Notes under the pieces: generated by a model | The model's input: only the letters and a program-made list of their open reading frames with translations | Database searches by the model: none | What the model was told of the DNA's origin: nothing | Shown here: one piece after another, positions 26,736-34,044 of the stretch | Numbering within the stretch: the stretch's first letter is position 1 | How the letters are laid out: every line of letters begins with the position of its first letter | Source of the DNA: Acrocarpospora phusangensis | GTDB lineage: Bacteria > Actinomycetota > Actinomycetes > Streptosporangiales > Streptosporangiaceae | DNA: 36,418 nt | Assembly: GCF_016862995.1 (NCBI RefSeq) | Contig: NZ_BOOA01000081.1 | Span: 1-36,418 of the forward strand | Direction of reading: 5' to 3' | Made by a program: the position numbers and the translations under genes

Positions 26736-27236
26736 TCATCCCGCCGTGGCCGGCTGGTACTTGTAGCCGACGTTGCGTACGGTGACGATCCGGGCGGCGT
26801 GGGGGCCGAGTTTGCGGCGGAGGCGGAGGATGTGCACATCGATGGTGCGGGCGTTGTCGTCGCCGTAGCGGTCCCAGACGGCGGCCATGATCTGTTTGCG
26901 GTTGTAGACGCGGCCGGGCGAGGCGGCGAGGTAGTCGAGCAGCTCGAATTCGCGGAAGGTGAGTTCGACGGGGGCGCCGTCGAGGCGGACGGTGCGGGTG
27001 TCGCGGTCGATGAGCAGGTCGTCGTCGTGACGGGCCGGGACGGGCGCCGGGCCGGGACGCGACGCGGGCACAGAGGCGGACGCGGACACAGAGGCGGACG
27101 CGGACACCAGGTGGCTGACGATGACGAGGGCGGAGTCGGTGCCGGGGACGGGGATGACGCCGAGGACGGTGCCCTCCTCCACGACCGGTTCGAGGTCGTG
27201 CCGCGGGACGAAGTCGATGACGTTCGCGTGGGACAT
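26736..27236 (-). CDS. Stand-alone winged-helix (OmpR/PhoB-type) transcriptional regulator
   Basis: A 166-residue protein whose C-terminal 95 residues form an OmpR-type winged helix: LTFREFELLDYLAASPGRVYNRKQIMAAVW, then ARTIDVHILRLRRKLG and VRNVGYKYQP. In place of a receiver domain there is a 50-residue N-terminal part (VIDFVPRHDLEPVVEEGTV onward) and a low-complexity Ser/Ala/Val linker encoded by two perfect 18-bp repeats. It therefore has no phospho-acceptor Asp. ATG 27236 has GGAG 9 bases upstream; a longer frame to 27380 lacks support. It lies 160 bases downstream of the membrane protein gene, and the gap holds a CATG-rich palindrome that may be its own binding site. Confidence 0.87.
   Translation of the reverse strand: MSHANVIDFVPRHDLEPVVEEGTVLGVIPVPGTDSALVIVSHLVSASASVSASASVPASRPGPAPVPARHDDDLLIDRDTRTVRLDGAPVELTFREFELLDYLAASPGRVYNRKQIMAAVWDRYGDDNARTIDVHILRLRRKLGPHAARIVTVRNVGYKYQPATAG
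27069..27104. repeat. Two perfect 18-bp tandem repeats in the regulator linker
   Basis: The unit CACAGAGGCGGACGCGGA occurs twice in direct succession and encodes the Val-Ser-Ala linker on the minus strand. It keeps the reading frame, so copy-number change would only lengthen the linker. Confidence 0.85.
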
Positions 27237-27349
27237 CGGAGATTCTCCTAGTTGCCTGGGTGATGTGGCCGACGGGGGTACGCGGCGGATCAACAGGCGG
27301 CGCTGCAGACGCGGAGCAGGTCGATGTGGCGACGCTCGGTCAGGGCATC

Positions 27350-27381
27350 CATGCCTGTCATGGTGGCATGAATAATTCATG
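27350..27381. promoter_or_regulatory. Palindrome CATGAATAATTCATG in a CATG-rich region
   Basis: CATGAAT-A-ATTCATG (27367-27381) is a perfect 15-base palindrome. A second inverted pair, CATGCC (27350-27355) and GGCATG (27365-27370), overlaps it, giving four CATG in 32 bases. It lies 114-145 bases upstream of the winged-helix gene start. It is a plausible operator; the regulator is not shown. Confidence 0.4.
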
Positions 27382-27396
27382 TTGTCCAGGTAGGAA

Positions 27397-28053
27397 TTAT
27401 GGGGAAGGGGGAGGCGGACGGAAGCGGCCTTCGGCCTTCGCGCCGGGGATGGTCACCGTGTAGGTGTCCTCGGTGCCGTCGTGGGCGGCCGTACGGTTGT
27501 ACTGCGCCGCGAACGTCCACTTTCCGGCCCAGACCTTGCGGCCTTCCTTGAGGGTCCACGCGAAGACGTACGCGTCGGGGAGGGTGGTGCGTGTCTCGGT
27601 GAAGTCGTCGGCCGGGAGGCCCACCCAGGCGCCGGTGACCTCCACGCCGGTGCCGCGCGCCACCCGGATCGTCACCGTCATCGAGGTCACCGCGCGGCCG
27701 AGGGTCACGACCAGGTTGTTCTGCGCCCAGTAGGCGCTGCTGTGCGGATCGAGCCGGCCGTTGGCCGCCAGCGCGGGACCGTCCAGGGGTTCGGGTGGCG
27801 TGCTTTCCGTCGCGGAGGCGGCGACGGCGGGCGCCCGCTCGGGGCCTTGGGCCAGGGAGCCGAGCAGGAGCGGGAGGCCCACCGCGACGACGCCGGTGAC
27901 CAGGGCGGACACCAGGGCGATGGTCAGCCTCGGCCGCTTCGGCGCGTTCGCCAGAGGACCGCGTCTGGCCATGATCCGCTGCCGGATCCGGTCCCGGGAG
28001 GGCTCGTGCCGGTCCGCCTCGGCGCGCAGCGCGGTACGCAGCCAGTCAGCCAT
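27397..28053 (-). CDS. Single-pass membrane protein coupled to the ECF sigma factor (putative anti-sigma-like)
   Basis: A 218-residue protein with a 42-residue basic cytoplasmic start (MADWLRTALRAEADRHEPSRD), one membrane helix (about 43-66) and an external beta-rich domain with alternating strands (NNLVVTLGRAVTSMTVTIRV). It ends in a Pro tail. The start overlaps the sigma factor stop by 8 bases. Position, orientation and topology fit a membrane partner of the sigma factor, but the N-terminus lacks the HxxxCxxC zinc anti-sigma motif, so the role is inferred from context. In other SigE-family operons similar proteins are of unknown function. Confidence 0.78.
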   Translation of the reverse strand: MADWLRTALRAEADRHEPSRDRIRQRIMARRGPLANAPKRPRLTIALVSALVTGVVAVGLPLLLGSLAQGPERAPAVAASATESTPPEPLDGPALAANGRLDPHSSAYWAQNNLVVTLGRAVTSMTVTIRVARGTGVEVTGAWVGLPADDFTETRTTLPDAYVFAWTLKEGRKVWAGKWTFAAQYNRTAAHDGTEDTYTVTIPGAKAEGRFRPPPPSP

Positions 28054-28585
28054 GGGGACCGTCCAGGCGTGGCTCCTGCAGCAGCAGCGAGGTGATGCGC
28101 GTCGATCCGCCGAGCGCCTGTTCCAGTTCGGCGACCGCCTTGGACGTCTGGCTCTTGACCGTGCCCACCGAGATCCCGAGCACCTCCGCCGTCTCCCGTT
28201 CGGACAGGTCGAACGCGTGCCGCAGCACCACGCAGGCCCGCTTACGCGGGGGCAGCCGCCGCAGCGCCGCCCGCACGTCCAGGACCGCGGGCACGTCGGG
28301 CCCGTCCGCCGCCTCGGCCGCGCCGGCGCCCATCGCGCCGAGTTTGCGGCGCTCCCTGAGCAGGCGCCGTACCCGGCTGCTGGCCAGCCTGGCCACGATC
28401 CCCCGCATGTACGCCAGCGGATGCGCCGCGTTCCTGACCCGGTCCCACCGCCGCCACGCCGCCACGAACGCGTCCGCCGTCAGGTCGTCGGCCTCGTCCG
28501 CGTCCCCGGTCAGCAGGTACGCGAGCCGCCCCAGCTCGCGGTGATGGCGCTCGAAGAAGAGGTTGAACTCCTCGTCGGCAATCAC
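28046..28585 (-). CDS. SigE-family ECF RNA polymerase sigma factor
   Basis: A 179-residue extracytoplasmic-function sigma factor. Region 2 (about 1-75) includes FNLFFERHHRELGRLAYLLTG and DLTADAFVAAWRRWDRV. Region 4 (about 110-165) includes LRRLPPRKRACVVLRHAFDLS and the helix-turn-helix ETAEVLGISVGTVKSQTSKA. The order and spacing match the actinobacterial SigE-like family. GTG 28585 is chosen because GAGGG lies about 6 bases upstream; in-frame GTG 28597 and ATG 28627 are possible but lack sites. A TAATCT on the minus strand (28615-28620) is a possible -10. It is co-transcribed with the overlapping membrane protein gene. Confidence 0.92.
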   Translation of the reverse strand: MIADEEFNLFFERHHRELGRLAYLLTGDADEADDLTADAFVAAWRRWDRVRNAAHPLAYMRGIVARLASSRVRRLLRERRKLGAMGAGAAEAADGPDVPAVLDVRAALRRLPPRKRACVVLRHAFDLSERETAEVLGISVGTVKSQTSKAVAELEQALGGSTRITSLLLQEPRLDGPHG

Positions 28586-28771
28586 GTGATCCCTCACATC
28601 CCGGCAGAGCGCCGAGATTAGCACCATATTTCCGGCGATTCACGGCAACCATTCCCGGGGCTGCGAACCACTTCACTTCCGGAGGTCCCATTCTCGGGAC
28701 CACCCACACCCCGCGGCTTCCGCCCTGCCTGACCTGGGGCGGAAGCCCGCGAGGGGTTCCCCGGCGCCCGT

Positions 28772-28802
28772 TTGACCTTGTCGTAGCGTCAACGTTTCTA
28801 AT
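28772..28802 (+). promoter_or_regulatory. MerR-type promoter with 19-bp spacer and dyad
   Basis: TTGACC (28772-28777) and TCTAAT (28797-28802) are separated by 19 bases, the over-long spacing characteristic of MerR-controlled promoters. TTGAC (28772-28776) and GTCAA (28788-28792) form the dyad. Seven bases after the -10 comes the ATG at 28810, pointing to a leaderless transcript of the regulator itself and thus autoregulation. Confidence 0.75.
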
Positions 28803-28809
28803 GGGGACC

Positions 28810-29553
28810 ATGCGGATCGGCGAACTCGCCGCGCTGGCCGGGATCTCCACCCGGGCCGTGCGGCACTACCACCACCTGGGCCTGCTCCCCGAGCCGGTAC
28901 GGCTGACCAACGGTTACCGCGACTACGGCCTGCGCGACGCGGTCGCCCTGGCCAGGATCCGGCGGCTGGCCGAACTCGGGCTCTCCCTCGACGAGATCCG
29001 CGACGTACTGGCCGACGACCGGGACAAGGAGCTCCGCGAAGTCCTCGCCGAACTCGACGCCGACCTGGCCAGGCAGCAGGTCGCGATCGCGGAGCGCCGG
29101 GCCCGGCTGGCGTCCCTGCTGGCCGAGCCCGATCTGGGCCCCGACTCGGCGGTCTCACCGCAGATGGCCGCGGCGCTGCGGGACCTGACCGGCGGCGGGT
29201 CGGCCTTCGCCGCGGTGGACCGGAAGCTGCTGGCGCTGATGGACACCGTGGCGGGACCCGAGGAGAAGGAGCAGATCCTCGACCTGGTCCGCCCGCTCCT
29301 CGAACCCGACGCGCTGGCCCGCGCGCACGCCCTCTACGCCCGGCTGGACGAGCTGGCCGGGGCCGACCCCGCCGACCCGCGCGTCGCCGCTCTCGCCGCC
29401 GACCTCGTGGCCCACCTCCCACCCGGCATGGCCGCCGCGATGATCGACCACGCCGACGCCGAATGGCCGGCCTGGATCGCCGACGAGGCCACCCCCGCCC
29501 AGGCCGAGGTGTTCCGCCTGGCCGTGACGACCCTGACGGAGCGTGCCCGATGA
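28810..29553 (+). CDS. MerR family transcriptional regulator
   Basis: A 247-residue MerR activator. The N-terminal winged helix reads MRIGELAALAGISTRAVRHY, then HHLGLLPEP and NGYRDYGLRDAVALARIRRL (about 1-70). A coiled-coil dimer helix follows (EVLAELDADLARQQVAIAERR, about 78-100). The C-terminal domain (about 120-245) is helical, acidic and unassigned; it lacks Cys metal ligands, so a small organic ligand is more likely than a metal. The start at 28810 rather than ATG 28801 is based on the leaderless promoter spacing. The stop overlaps the next gene as ATGA, so the membrane protein is probably its target. Confidence 0.9.
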   Translation: MRIGELAALAGISTRAVRHYHHLGLLPEPVRLTNGYRDYGLRDAVALARIRRLAELGLSLDEIRDVLADDRDKELREVLAELDADLARQQVAIAERRARLASLLAEPDLGPDSAVSPQMAAALRDLTGGGSAFAAVDRKLLALMDTVAGPEEKEQILDLVRPLLEPDALARAHALYARLDELAGADPADPRVAALAADLVAHLPPGMAAAMIDHADAEWPAWIADEATPAQAEVFRLAVTTLTERAR

Positions 29554-30173
29554 TCAAGACAGTGCTCAGACTGATCCGCCGGATCGCCGGTTTCGACGCC
29601 AAGGGCATGGTCAGCCTGGTCCTGTGGGCGCGCCGCCGCCGGCACGGCGTGCCCCCCGGCGCGGTGCAGATCTCGTACGCCAAGGAGCAGACCGGCACCT
29701 CCGCCATCCTGCTGATCGTGATGGCCGTGGAAACCGTCGCCGTCGACGTGCTGCTCCGCGCGATCGGCGCGCCCGAGGCGATCCGCCTGCCCGTCCTCCT
29801 GCTCGACCTGTACGGCCTGCTGATCGGCCTGGCGGTGAACGCCGCCTGCGTCACCCGCCCGCACGTGGTCACCGCCACCGAGCTGCGCCTGCGCTACGGC
29901 GCCTTCTTCGACGTACGCGTGCCCCGGAGCCGGATCGCCGCCGTCCGGCTGTCCCGCAACTACAACGAGTCGGGCATGGTCGCGGTCAGCGGGGACCGAC
30001 TCGCCGTGGTCGTGTCCTCGCAGACGAACGTGGTCGTCGAGCTGACCGAGCCGATCACGATCATCCGCCCGCTCGGCCGCCCGGCCGAGGTCGGCTCCAT
30101 CCGTTTCTTCGCCGACGACCCCGCCGCGGCCTTCGCGGCGCTCAATTCGCGGACGAGTTCCCCCGCCGCCTGA
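29550..30173 (+). CDS. Membrane protein of unknown function in the MerR operon
   Basis: A 207-residue protein with two hydrophobic segments (about 51-69 and 79-100) between a basic cytoplasmic N-terminus (RLIRRIAGF, ARRRRHG) and a C-terminal domain (about 105-200). The C-terminal domain contains VTATELRLRYGAFFDVRVP and short beta strands (MVAVSGDRLAVVVSS, VVVELTEP), reminiscent of bacterial PH-like domains. I cannot name the family. It overlaps the MerR gene by 4 bases, so both come from the MerR-type promoter. It converges on ppgK with 3 bases between stops. Confidence 0.8.
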   Translation: MIKTVLRLIRRIAGFDAKGMVSLVLWARRRRHGVPPGAVQISYAKEQTGTSAILLIVMAVETVAVDVLLRAIGAPEAIRLPVLLLDLYGLLIGLAVNAACVTRPHVVTATELRLRYGAFFDVRVPRSRIAAVRLSRNYNESGMVAVSGDRLAVVVSSQTNVVVELTEPITIIRPLGRPAEVGSIRFFADDPAAAFAALNSRTSSPAA

Positions 30174-30176
30174 GTC

Positions 30177-30899
30177 TCACCTCTCCGTGGTGGCCAGGGC
30201 GGCGCCGACGATGCCCGCCTCGTTGAGCAGCATCGCGGGGATGATCGGGGTTTTGATCTTGAGGTCGGGCAGGAACTTCTCGGCCTTCTTGCTCACACCG
30301 CCGCCGAGGATGATCAGGTTCGGGGAGAGCAGGCGCTCCATCTCGACGAGGTACTCCTCGACGCGGTCGGCCCAGTCGCCCCAGCCGAGGTTCTTGTCCT
30401 CGCGGACCTGGGCGGAGGCGCGTCTCTCCGCCTCCTTGCCGCGGATCTCGATGTGGCCGAACTCGGTGTTGGGCACCAGCTTGCCGCCGGTGAACAGGGC
30501 GCTGCCGATGCCGGTGCCGAAGGTGAGCATGAGCACCACGCCCTGGTGGCCCTGACCGGCCCCGAAGGTCATCTCGGCGATGCCGGCGGCGTCGGCGTCG
30601 TTGAGCAGGTGGGTGTTCTTCCCGAACAGGGCGCGGCCCTCCACGCCGATCCAGGAGGAGTCCACGTTCGCGGCCGTCCTGATCTCCCCGTTGACGACGA
30701 CGCCGGGGAAGGTGAGGCCGATCGGGCCCGTCCAGGAGAAGTGCTTGACGATCTTCTGGACCACGTCGGCCACCGCGTCCGGGGTGGACGGCTGCGGGGT
30801 CGGGATGCGGTGGCGCTCCTCGACCAGCTCGCCCGTCTTGGTGTCCACTGGCGCGCCTTTGATCCCGGAACCGCCGATGTCGATGCCAAGTACGTTCAT
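30177..30899 (-). CDS. ppgK: Polyphosphate glucokinase
   Basis: A 240-residue ROK-fold kinase that phosphorylates glucose to glucose-6-phosphate using inorganic polyphosphate (and usually ATP). It shows [14 protein letters not shown] (phosphate-binding loop), [18 protein letters not shown] (catalytic Asp), [20 protein letters not shown] and [10 protein letters not shown], which as a set are diagnostic of actinobacterial PpgK. The length is close to the known enzymes (about 250-270). ATG 30899 is chosen with GAGG 8 bases upstream; GTG 30908 is possible. It is divergent from the ROK regulator and sugar operon, fitting the phosphorylation of glucose released by the GH15 enzyme. Confidence 0.94.
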   Translation of the reverse strand: MNVLGIDIGGSGIKGAPVDTKTGELVEERHRIPTPQPSTPDAVADVVQKIVKHFSWTGPIGLTFPGVVVNGEIRTAANVDSSWIGVEGRALFGKNTHLLNDADAAGIAEMTFGAGQGHQGVVLMLTFGTGIGSALFTGGKLVPNTEFGHIEIRGKEAERRASAQVREDKNLGWGDWADRVEEYLVEMERLLSPNLIILGGGVSKKAEKFLPDLKIKTPIIPAMLLNEAGIVGAALATTER

Positions 30900-30964
30900 G
30901 CCCGTCACCTCTACCCGGCGAACCGCCGGTCACTCCCAGCGTCACCGCCACACTCCCGTACGTC

Positions 30965-30979
30965 ATATTTCCGAAATAT
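30965..30979. promoter_or_regulatory. Palindrome ATATTTC-C-GAAATAT, candidate ROK operator
   Basis: A perfect 15-base palindrome lies in the divergent region between ppgK and the ROK regulator. Its right half TCCGAAATATC (30970-30980) recurs as TCCGGAATATC (31012-31022, 10 of 11), exactly 42 bases on, about four helical turns. The second copy overlaps the -10 of the regulator promoter. Together they make a likely binding pair for the ROK protein. Confidence 0.6.
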
Positions 30980-30995
30980 CGCCACGTACGCCCTC

Positions 30996-31024
30996 TTGAC
31001 GGGGTTCTTCGTCCGGAATATCTT
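30996..31024 (+). promoter_or_regulatory. Promoter of the ROK regulator/sugar operon (TTGACG-17-TATCTT)
   Basis: TTGACG (30996-31001) and TATCTT (31019-31024) are separated by 17 bases, a near-consensus housekeeping promoter. The expected start near 31031 gives a leader of about 32 bases before ATG 31063. The leader has only a weak AAAGAAAG ribosome-binding site. Confidence 0.7.
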
Positions 31025-31062
31025 CGCATCCGAATTTACTACCAAAGAAAGTCTTCCTCCCC

Positions 31063-32280
31063 ATGGCCGTACAGCGGTACAGCACAGACCGGGGCGACCT
31101 CACCCGGACGGCGATCCTGGCCCTGCTGGGCACGGTCGGGCCGCTCAGCCGGACCGAGATCGCCCGCCAGCTCGACCTCAGCCCCGCCACCGTCACCCAG
31201 CTCACCCGCGAGCTGATGGGCCACGGCATGCTGGAGGAGCTGGACCTGGAGCCGTCCAGGGGCGGGCGCCCGGCGCAGAAGCTCGGGCTGATCGGCAGCG
31301 CCGGCCGGGCGCTCGGGGTCAAGGTCACCACCGACCACCTCGTGATCGTCGACGTACGGCTGGACGGCGAGGTGCTCGGCACCTGGGAACGGCCGGTGGA
31401 CACCACCTCGCCCCGGGCCCTGGACGACCTGGTGGAGGCCGTCTCCGACGCGGTCGCGCAGACCGGCGGCGCGGCCGACCCGCCGCTGCTCGGCATCGGG
31501 GTCGGGGTGCCCGGCTGCGTCGAGGACCAGGCGGTCGGCACCGTGAACGCGCCCACCCTCGGCTGGCACGCCACCCCCGTGGGAGCACGGCTGCGCCGCC
31601 GCCTGGACCTGCCGGTGCTGGTCGAGAACGACGTCAACGCCCTGGCCGCCGCCGAACGCCTGTACGGCAGGGGCCGCACCCACCGCGACTTCCTCGTCCT
31701 GACCATCGGGCGCGGCGTGGGCGCGGCCATCGTCACCGACGGCCGGGTCTACCGGGGCGCCAGGGGCGGGGCCGGGGAGTTCGGCCACGTGCCGATGCTC
31801 GCGGCAGGGCCGGTCTGCGGCTGCGGGAACCATGGGTGCCTGGAGGCGCTGGTCGGGGCGCCGGGGCTGATCGGCGCAGCCCGTACGCGGATGGAACTGC
31901 CGCAGGAGGCGACGGTGGCCGACATCGGGCGGGCGGCGGCCGCCGGGGACGCGGCCGCGCGGGAGGTGTTCGCCGAGGCCGGAGCCGTGCTGGGGCGGGC
32001 CGCGGCCGGGCTGATCAACGTGGTCGATCCCGAGGTGGTGGTGGTGCTCGGGGAGGGGACCGTGGACTGGCCGTACTGGCAGGAGGGGTTCGACCCGGCC
32101 ATCCGGGCGCACCTGTATCCGGGGCGGCGGGACATCTCGGTCGAGGTGGAGAGCTGGGACGACACCAGCTGGGCGCAGGGCGCGGCGGCGCTGGTGCTGG
32201 CCACGCCGTTCGACGCGGCGGGGGCGGCGGGCGAGCAGGGCCGCCTGGTGCGGGCCCGGCTGATCGGCTCGACGCCGTGA
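31063..32280 (+). CDS. ROK family transcriptional regulator
   Basis: A 405-residue ROK repressor. The N-terminal winged helix (about 14-70) reads RTAILALLGTVGPLSRTEIA, RQLDLSPATVTQLTRELM and SRGGRPAQKL. The sugar-kinase-like domain has VENDVNALAAAE, GRGVGAAIVTDG, GGAGEFGHV and the zinc-binding CGCGNHGCLE with its three Cys and His. A sugar or sugar phosphate is the likely ligand. Its gene opens the sugar operon: the stop overlaps the first permease start as GTGA. The repeated TCCGRAATATC elements upstream suggest that it controls its own operon and ppgK. Confidence 0.93.
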   Translation: MAVQRYSTDRGDLTRTAILALLGTVGPLSRTEIARQLDLSPATVTQLTRELMGHGMLEELDLEPSRGGRPAQKLGLIGSAGRALGVKVTTDHLVIVDVRLDGEVLGTWERPVDTTSPRALDDLVEAVSDAVAQTGGAADPPLLGIGVGVPGCVEDQAVGTVNAPTLGWHATPVGARLRRRLDLPVLVENDVNALAAAERLYGRGRTHRDFLVLTIGRGVGAAIVTDGRVYRGARGGAGEFGHVPMLAAGPVCGCGNHGCLEALVGAPGLIGAARTRMELPQEATVADIGRAAAAGDAAAREVFAEAGAVLGRAAAGLINVVDPEVVVVLGEGTVDWPYWQEGFDPAIRAHLYPGRRDISVEVESWDDTSWAQGAAALVLATPFDAAGAAGEQGRLVRARLIGSTP

Positions 32281-33215
32281 CCGCCACCAGGACCGCTCCC
32301 AAGGCACCGCCGAGACCGGCCGCGCGCGCCGTCGGGCCGCGCCGCTCCCGGCTGCGGTACGCGGGCACGGTCGCTCTCTTCCTGCTGCCCAGCGCGATCC
32401 CGCTGACGCTGTTCACGCTCGTCCCGATGGCCGGCTCGCTCTGGACCAGCCTGCACGAGTGGAACCTGATCACCCCGATGCGCTGGGCGGGCCTGGACAA
32501 CTACGCCGAACTGCTCGGCGACGAGCGCACCCTGGCCGCCTTCGGGCACACGCTCTACTTCCTGGCCGGCTACCTGCCCCTCGTGTACGCGGGCGGGTTC
32601 GGCCTGGCGCTGCTGCTCAACCGGGCCAGGCGCGGCAGGAACGTGCTGCGCGCCGTCTACTTCCTGCCGGTGGTGACCAGCTGGGTGGTCGTGGCGCTGA
32701 TGTGGAAGTGGCTGCTCAACCCGGCCGGCGGAGTGGTGAACTGGCTGATCGGCCTGGTCGGCCTGGAAGGACCCGGCTGGTGGACCGACCCGAACTGGGC
32801 GATGCCGTCCGTCATCCTGGCCTCGGCCTGGAAGGACCTCGGCTTCGTCATGGTCATCCTGCTGGCGGGGCTCCAGGCCATCCCGCGCGAGTACCACGAG
32901 GCCGCCAGGGTCGACGGCGCGACCGCCCTCCAGAGCTTCCGCCACATCACCCTCCCGTTGCTCTCCCCCTCCACGTTCTTCGTGATCGTGATCTCCCTCA
33001 TCAACGGCTTCCAGGTCTTCGACCAGGTACACGTGATGACCGGCGGCGGCCCCGCCGGCGCCACCACGGTCGTGGTGGAGCAGATCTACGACCTCACCTT
33101 CCGGTACGGCAGAGCCGGCGCCGCCTCCGCCCTCTCCTGGCTCCTTTTCGTGATCATCCTGATCGTCACGCTGGTCCAGATCCGCGCCCAGCGCCGGTGG
33201 GTGAACTATGCGTAA
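32277..33215 (+). CDS. Sugar ABC transporter permease (MalF/UgpA type)
   Basis: A 312-residue inner-membrane permease. A 28-residue basic cytoplasmic tail (RRSRLR) is followed by about six hydrophobic segments. The conserved EAA loop reads EYHEAARVDGATALQSFRHI, followed by TLPLLSP, the site that docks the ATPase. It pairs with the following permease to form the channel. GTG 32277 overlaps the ROK stop in the four bases GTGA, and the 3' end overlaps the next gene by 8 bases. No ATPase gene lies in the operon; a shared MsiK-like ATPase is the usual solution in actinomycetes. Confidence 0.92.
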   Translation: MTATRTAPKAPPRPAARAVGPRRSRLRYAGTVALFLLPSAIPLTLFTLVPMAGSLWTSLHEWNLITPMRWAGLDNYAELLGDERTLAAFGHTLYFLAGYLPLVYAGGFGLALLLNRARRGRNVLRAVYFLPVVTSWVVVALMWKWLLNPAGGVVNWLIGLVGLEGPGWWTDPNWAMPSVILASAWKDLGFVMVILLAGLQAIPREYHEAARVDGATALQSFRHITLPLLSPSTFFVIVISLINGFQVFDQVHVMTGGGPAGATTVVVEQIYDLTFRYGRAGAASALSWLLFVIILIVTLVQIRAQRRWVNYA

Positions 33216-34014
33216 GGTCCTGCGCACGATCCCGGTGCTGCTCGGCGCCCTGGTGATGCTGTTCCCGTTCGCGTGGACGGTCGTCACCTCACTCACCCCC
33301 GACGGCGCGCTGCTCTCCTCGCCACCCGACTTCACCCCCGACGGCGCCGGCCTGGACGCCTACCGCCGGCTGCTGGAGACCATGCCGTTCTGGCGGATCG
33401 TGTTCAACAGCCTCTGGCTGGGGGTGGCCTCCACCGCGCTCCAGCTGATCACCAGCTCCATGGCCGCGTACGCCTTCGCCCGCCTGCCCTTCCCCGGCCG
33501 CGGCGCCCTGTTCGCCGTCTACCTGGCCACGCTGATGGTGCCCATGCAGGTCCTGGTCGTGCCGCTGTTCCTGGAGATGCGGGCGTTCAACCTGGTGGAC
33601 ACCTACTTCGCGGTGCTCGCGCCGACGGTCGCCTCCGCGTTCGGGGTCTTCCTGCTGCGGCAGGCGATCGCCCAGGTGCCGCGCGAGTTCGACGAGGCGG
33701 CCGTGCTGGACGGGGCCGGGCATCTGCGGGTGTTCGCCTTCGTGGTGCTGCCGCTCATCCGGCCCGCGCTGGCCACCTTCGCCATCTTCGGCTTCCTGGC
33801 CAGCTGGAACAGCTACCTGTGGCCGCTGGTGATCATCCGGTCGCCGGAGTTCATGACCATCCCGCTCGGGCTGGCCACCCTGCACGGCCAGTTCACCACG
33901 GAGTGGAACGTGGTGATGGCGGGGTCCGTGGTCAGTGTCGTACCGATCCTCGTCCTCTATCTGTTCGCCCAGAAGCACGTCATCGCCAGCGTCGCGCAGT
34001 CCGGCCTGAAGTAA
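33208..34014 (+). CDS. Sugar ABC transporter permease (MalG type)
   Basis: A 268-residue permease, second half of the channel. The first membrane segment is TIPVLLGALVMLFPFAWTVV, and the EAA loop is EFDEAAVLDGAGHLRVFAFV followed by VLPLIRPAL. Six hydrophobic segments are visible, the last one VVSVVPILVLYLFAQKHVI. It starts at ATG 33208 inside the preceding gene, an 8-base overlap, so it is translationally coupled. The typical MalG C-terminus (SGLK) is present. Confidence 0.92.
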   Translation: MRKVLRTIPVLLGALVMLFPFAWTVVTSLTPDGALLSSPPDFTPDGAGLDAYRRLLETMPFWRIVFNSLWLGVASTALQLITSSMAAYAFARLPFPGRGALFAVYLATLMVPMQVLVVPLFLEMRAFNLVDTYFAVLAPTVASAFGVFLLRQAIAQVPREFDEAAVLDGAGHLRVFAFVVLPLIRPALATFAIFGFLASWNSYLWPLVIIRSPEFMTIPLGLATLHGQFTTEWNVVMAGSVVSVVPILVLYLFAQKHVIASVAQSGLK

Positions 34015-34044
34015 CACGTAACACCCCCCACGGAGGTACCACCC

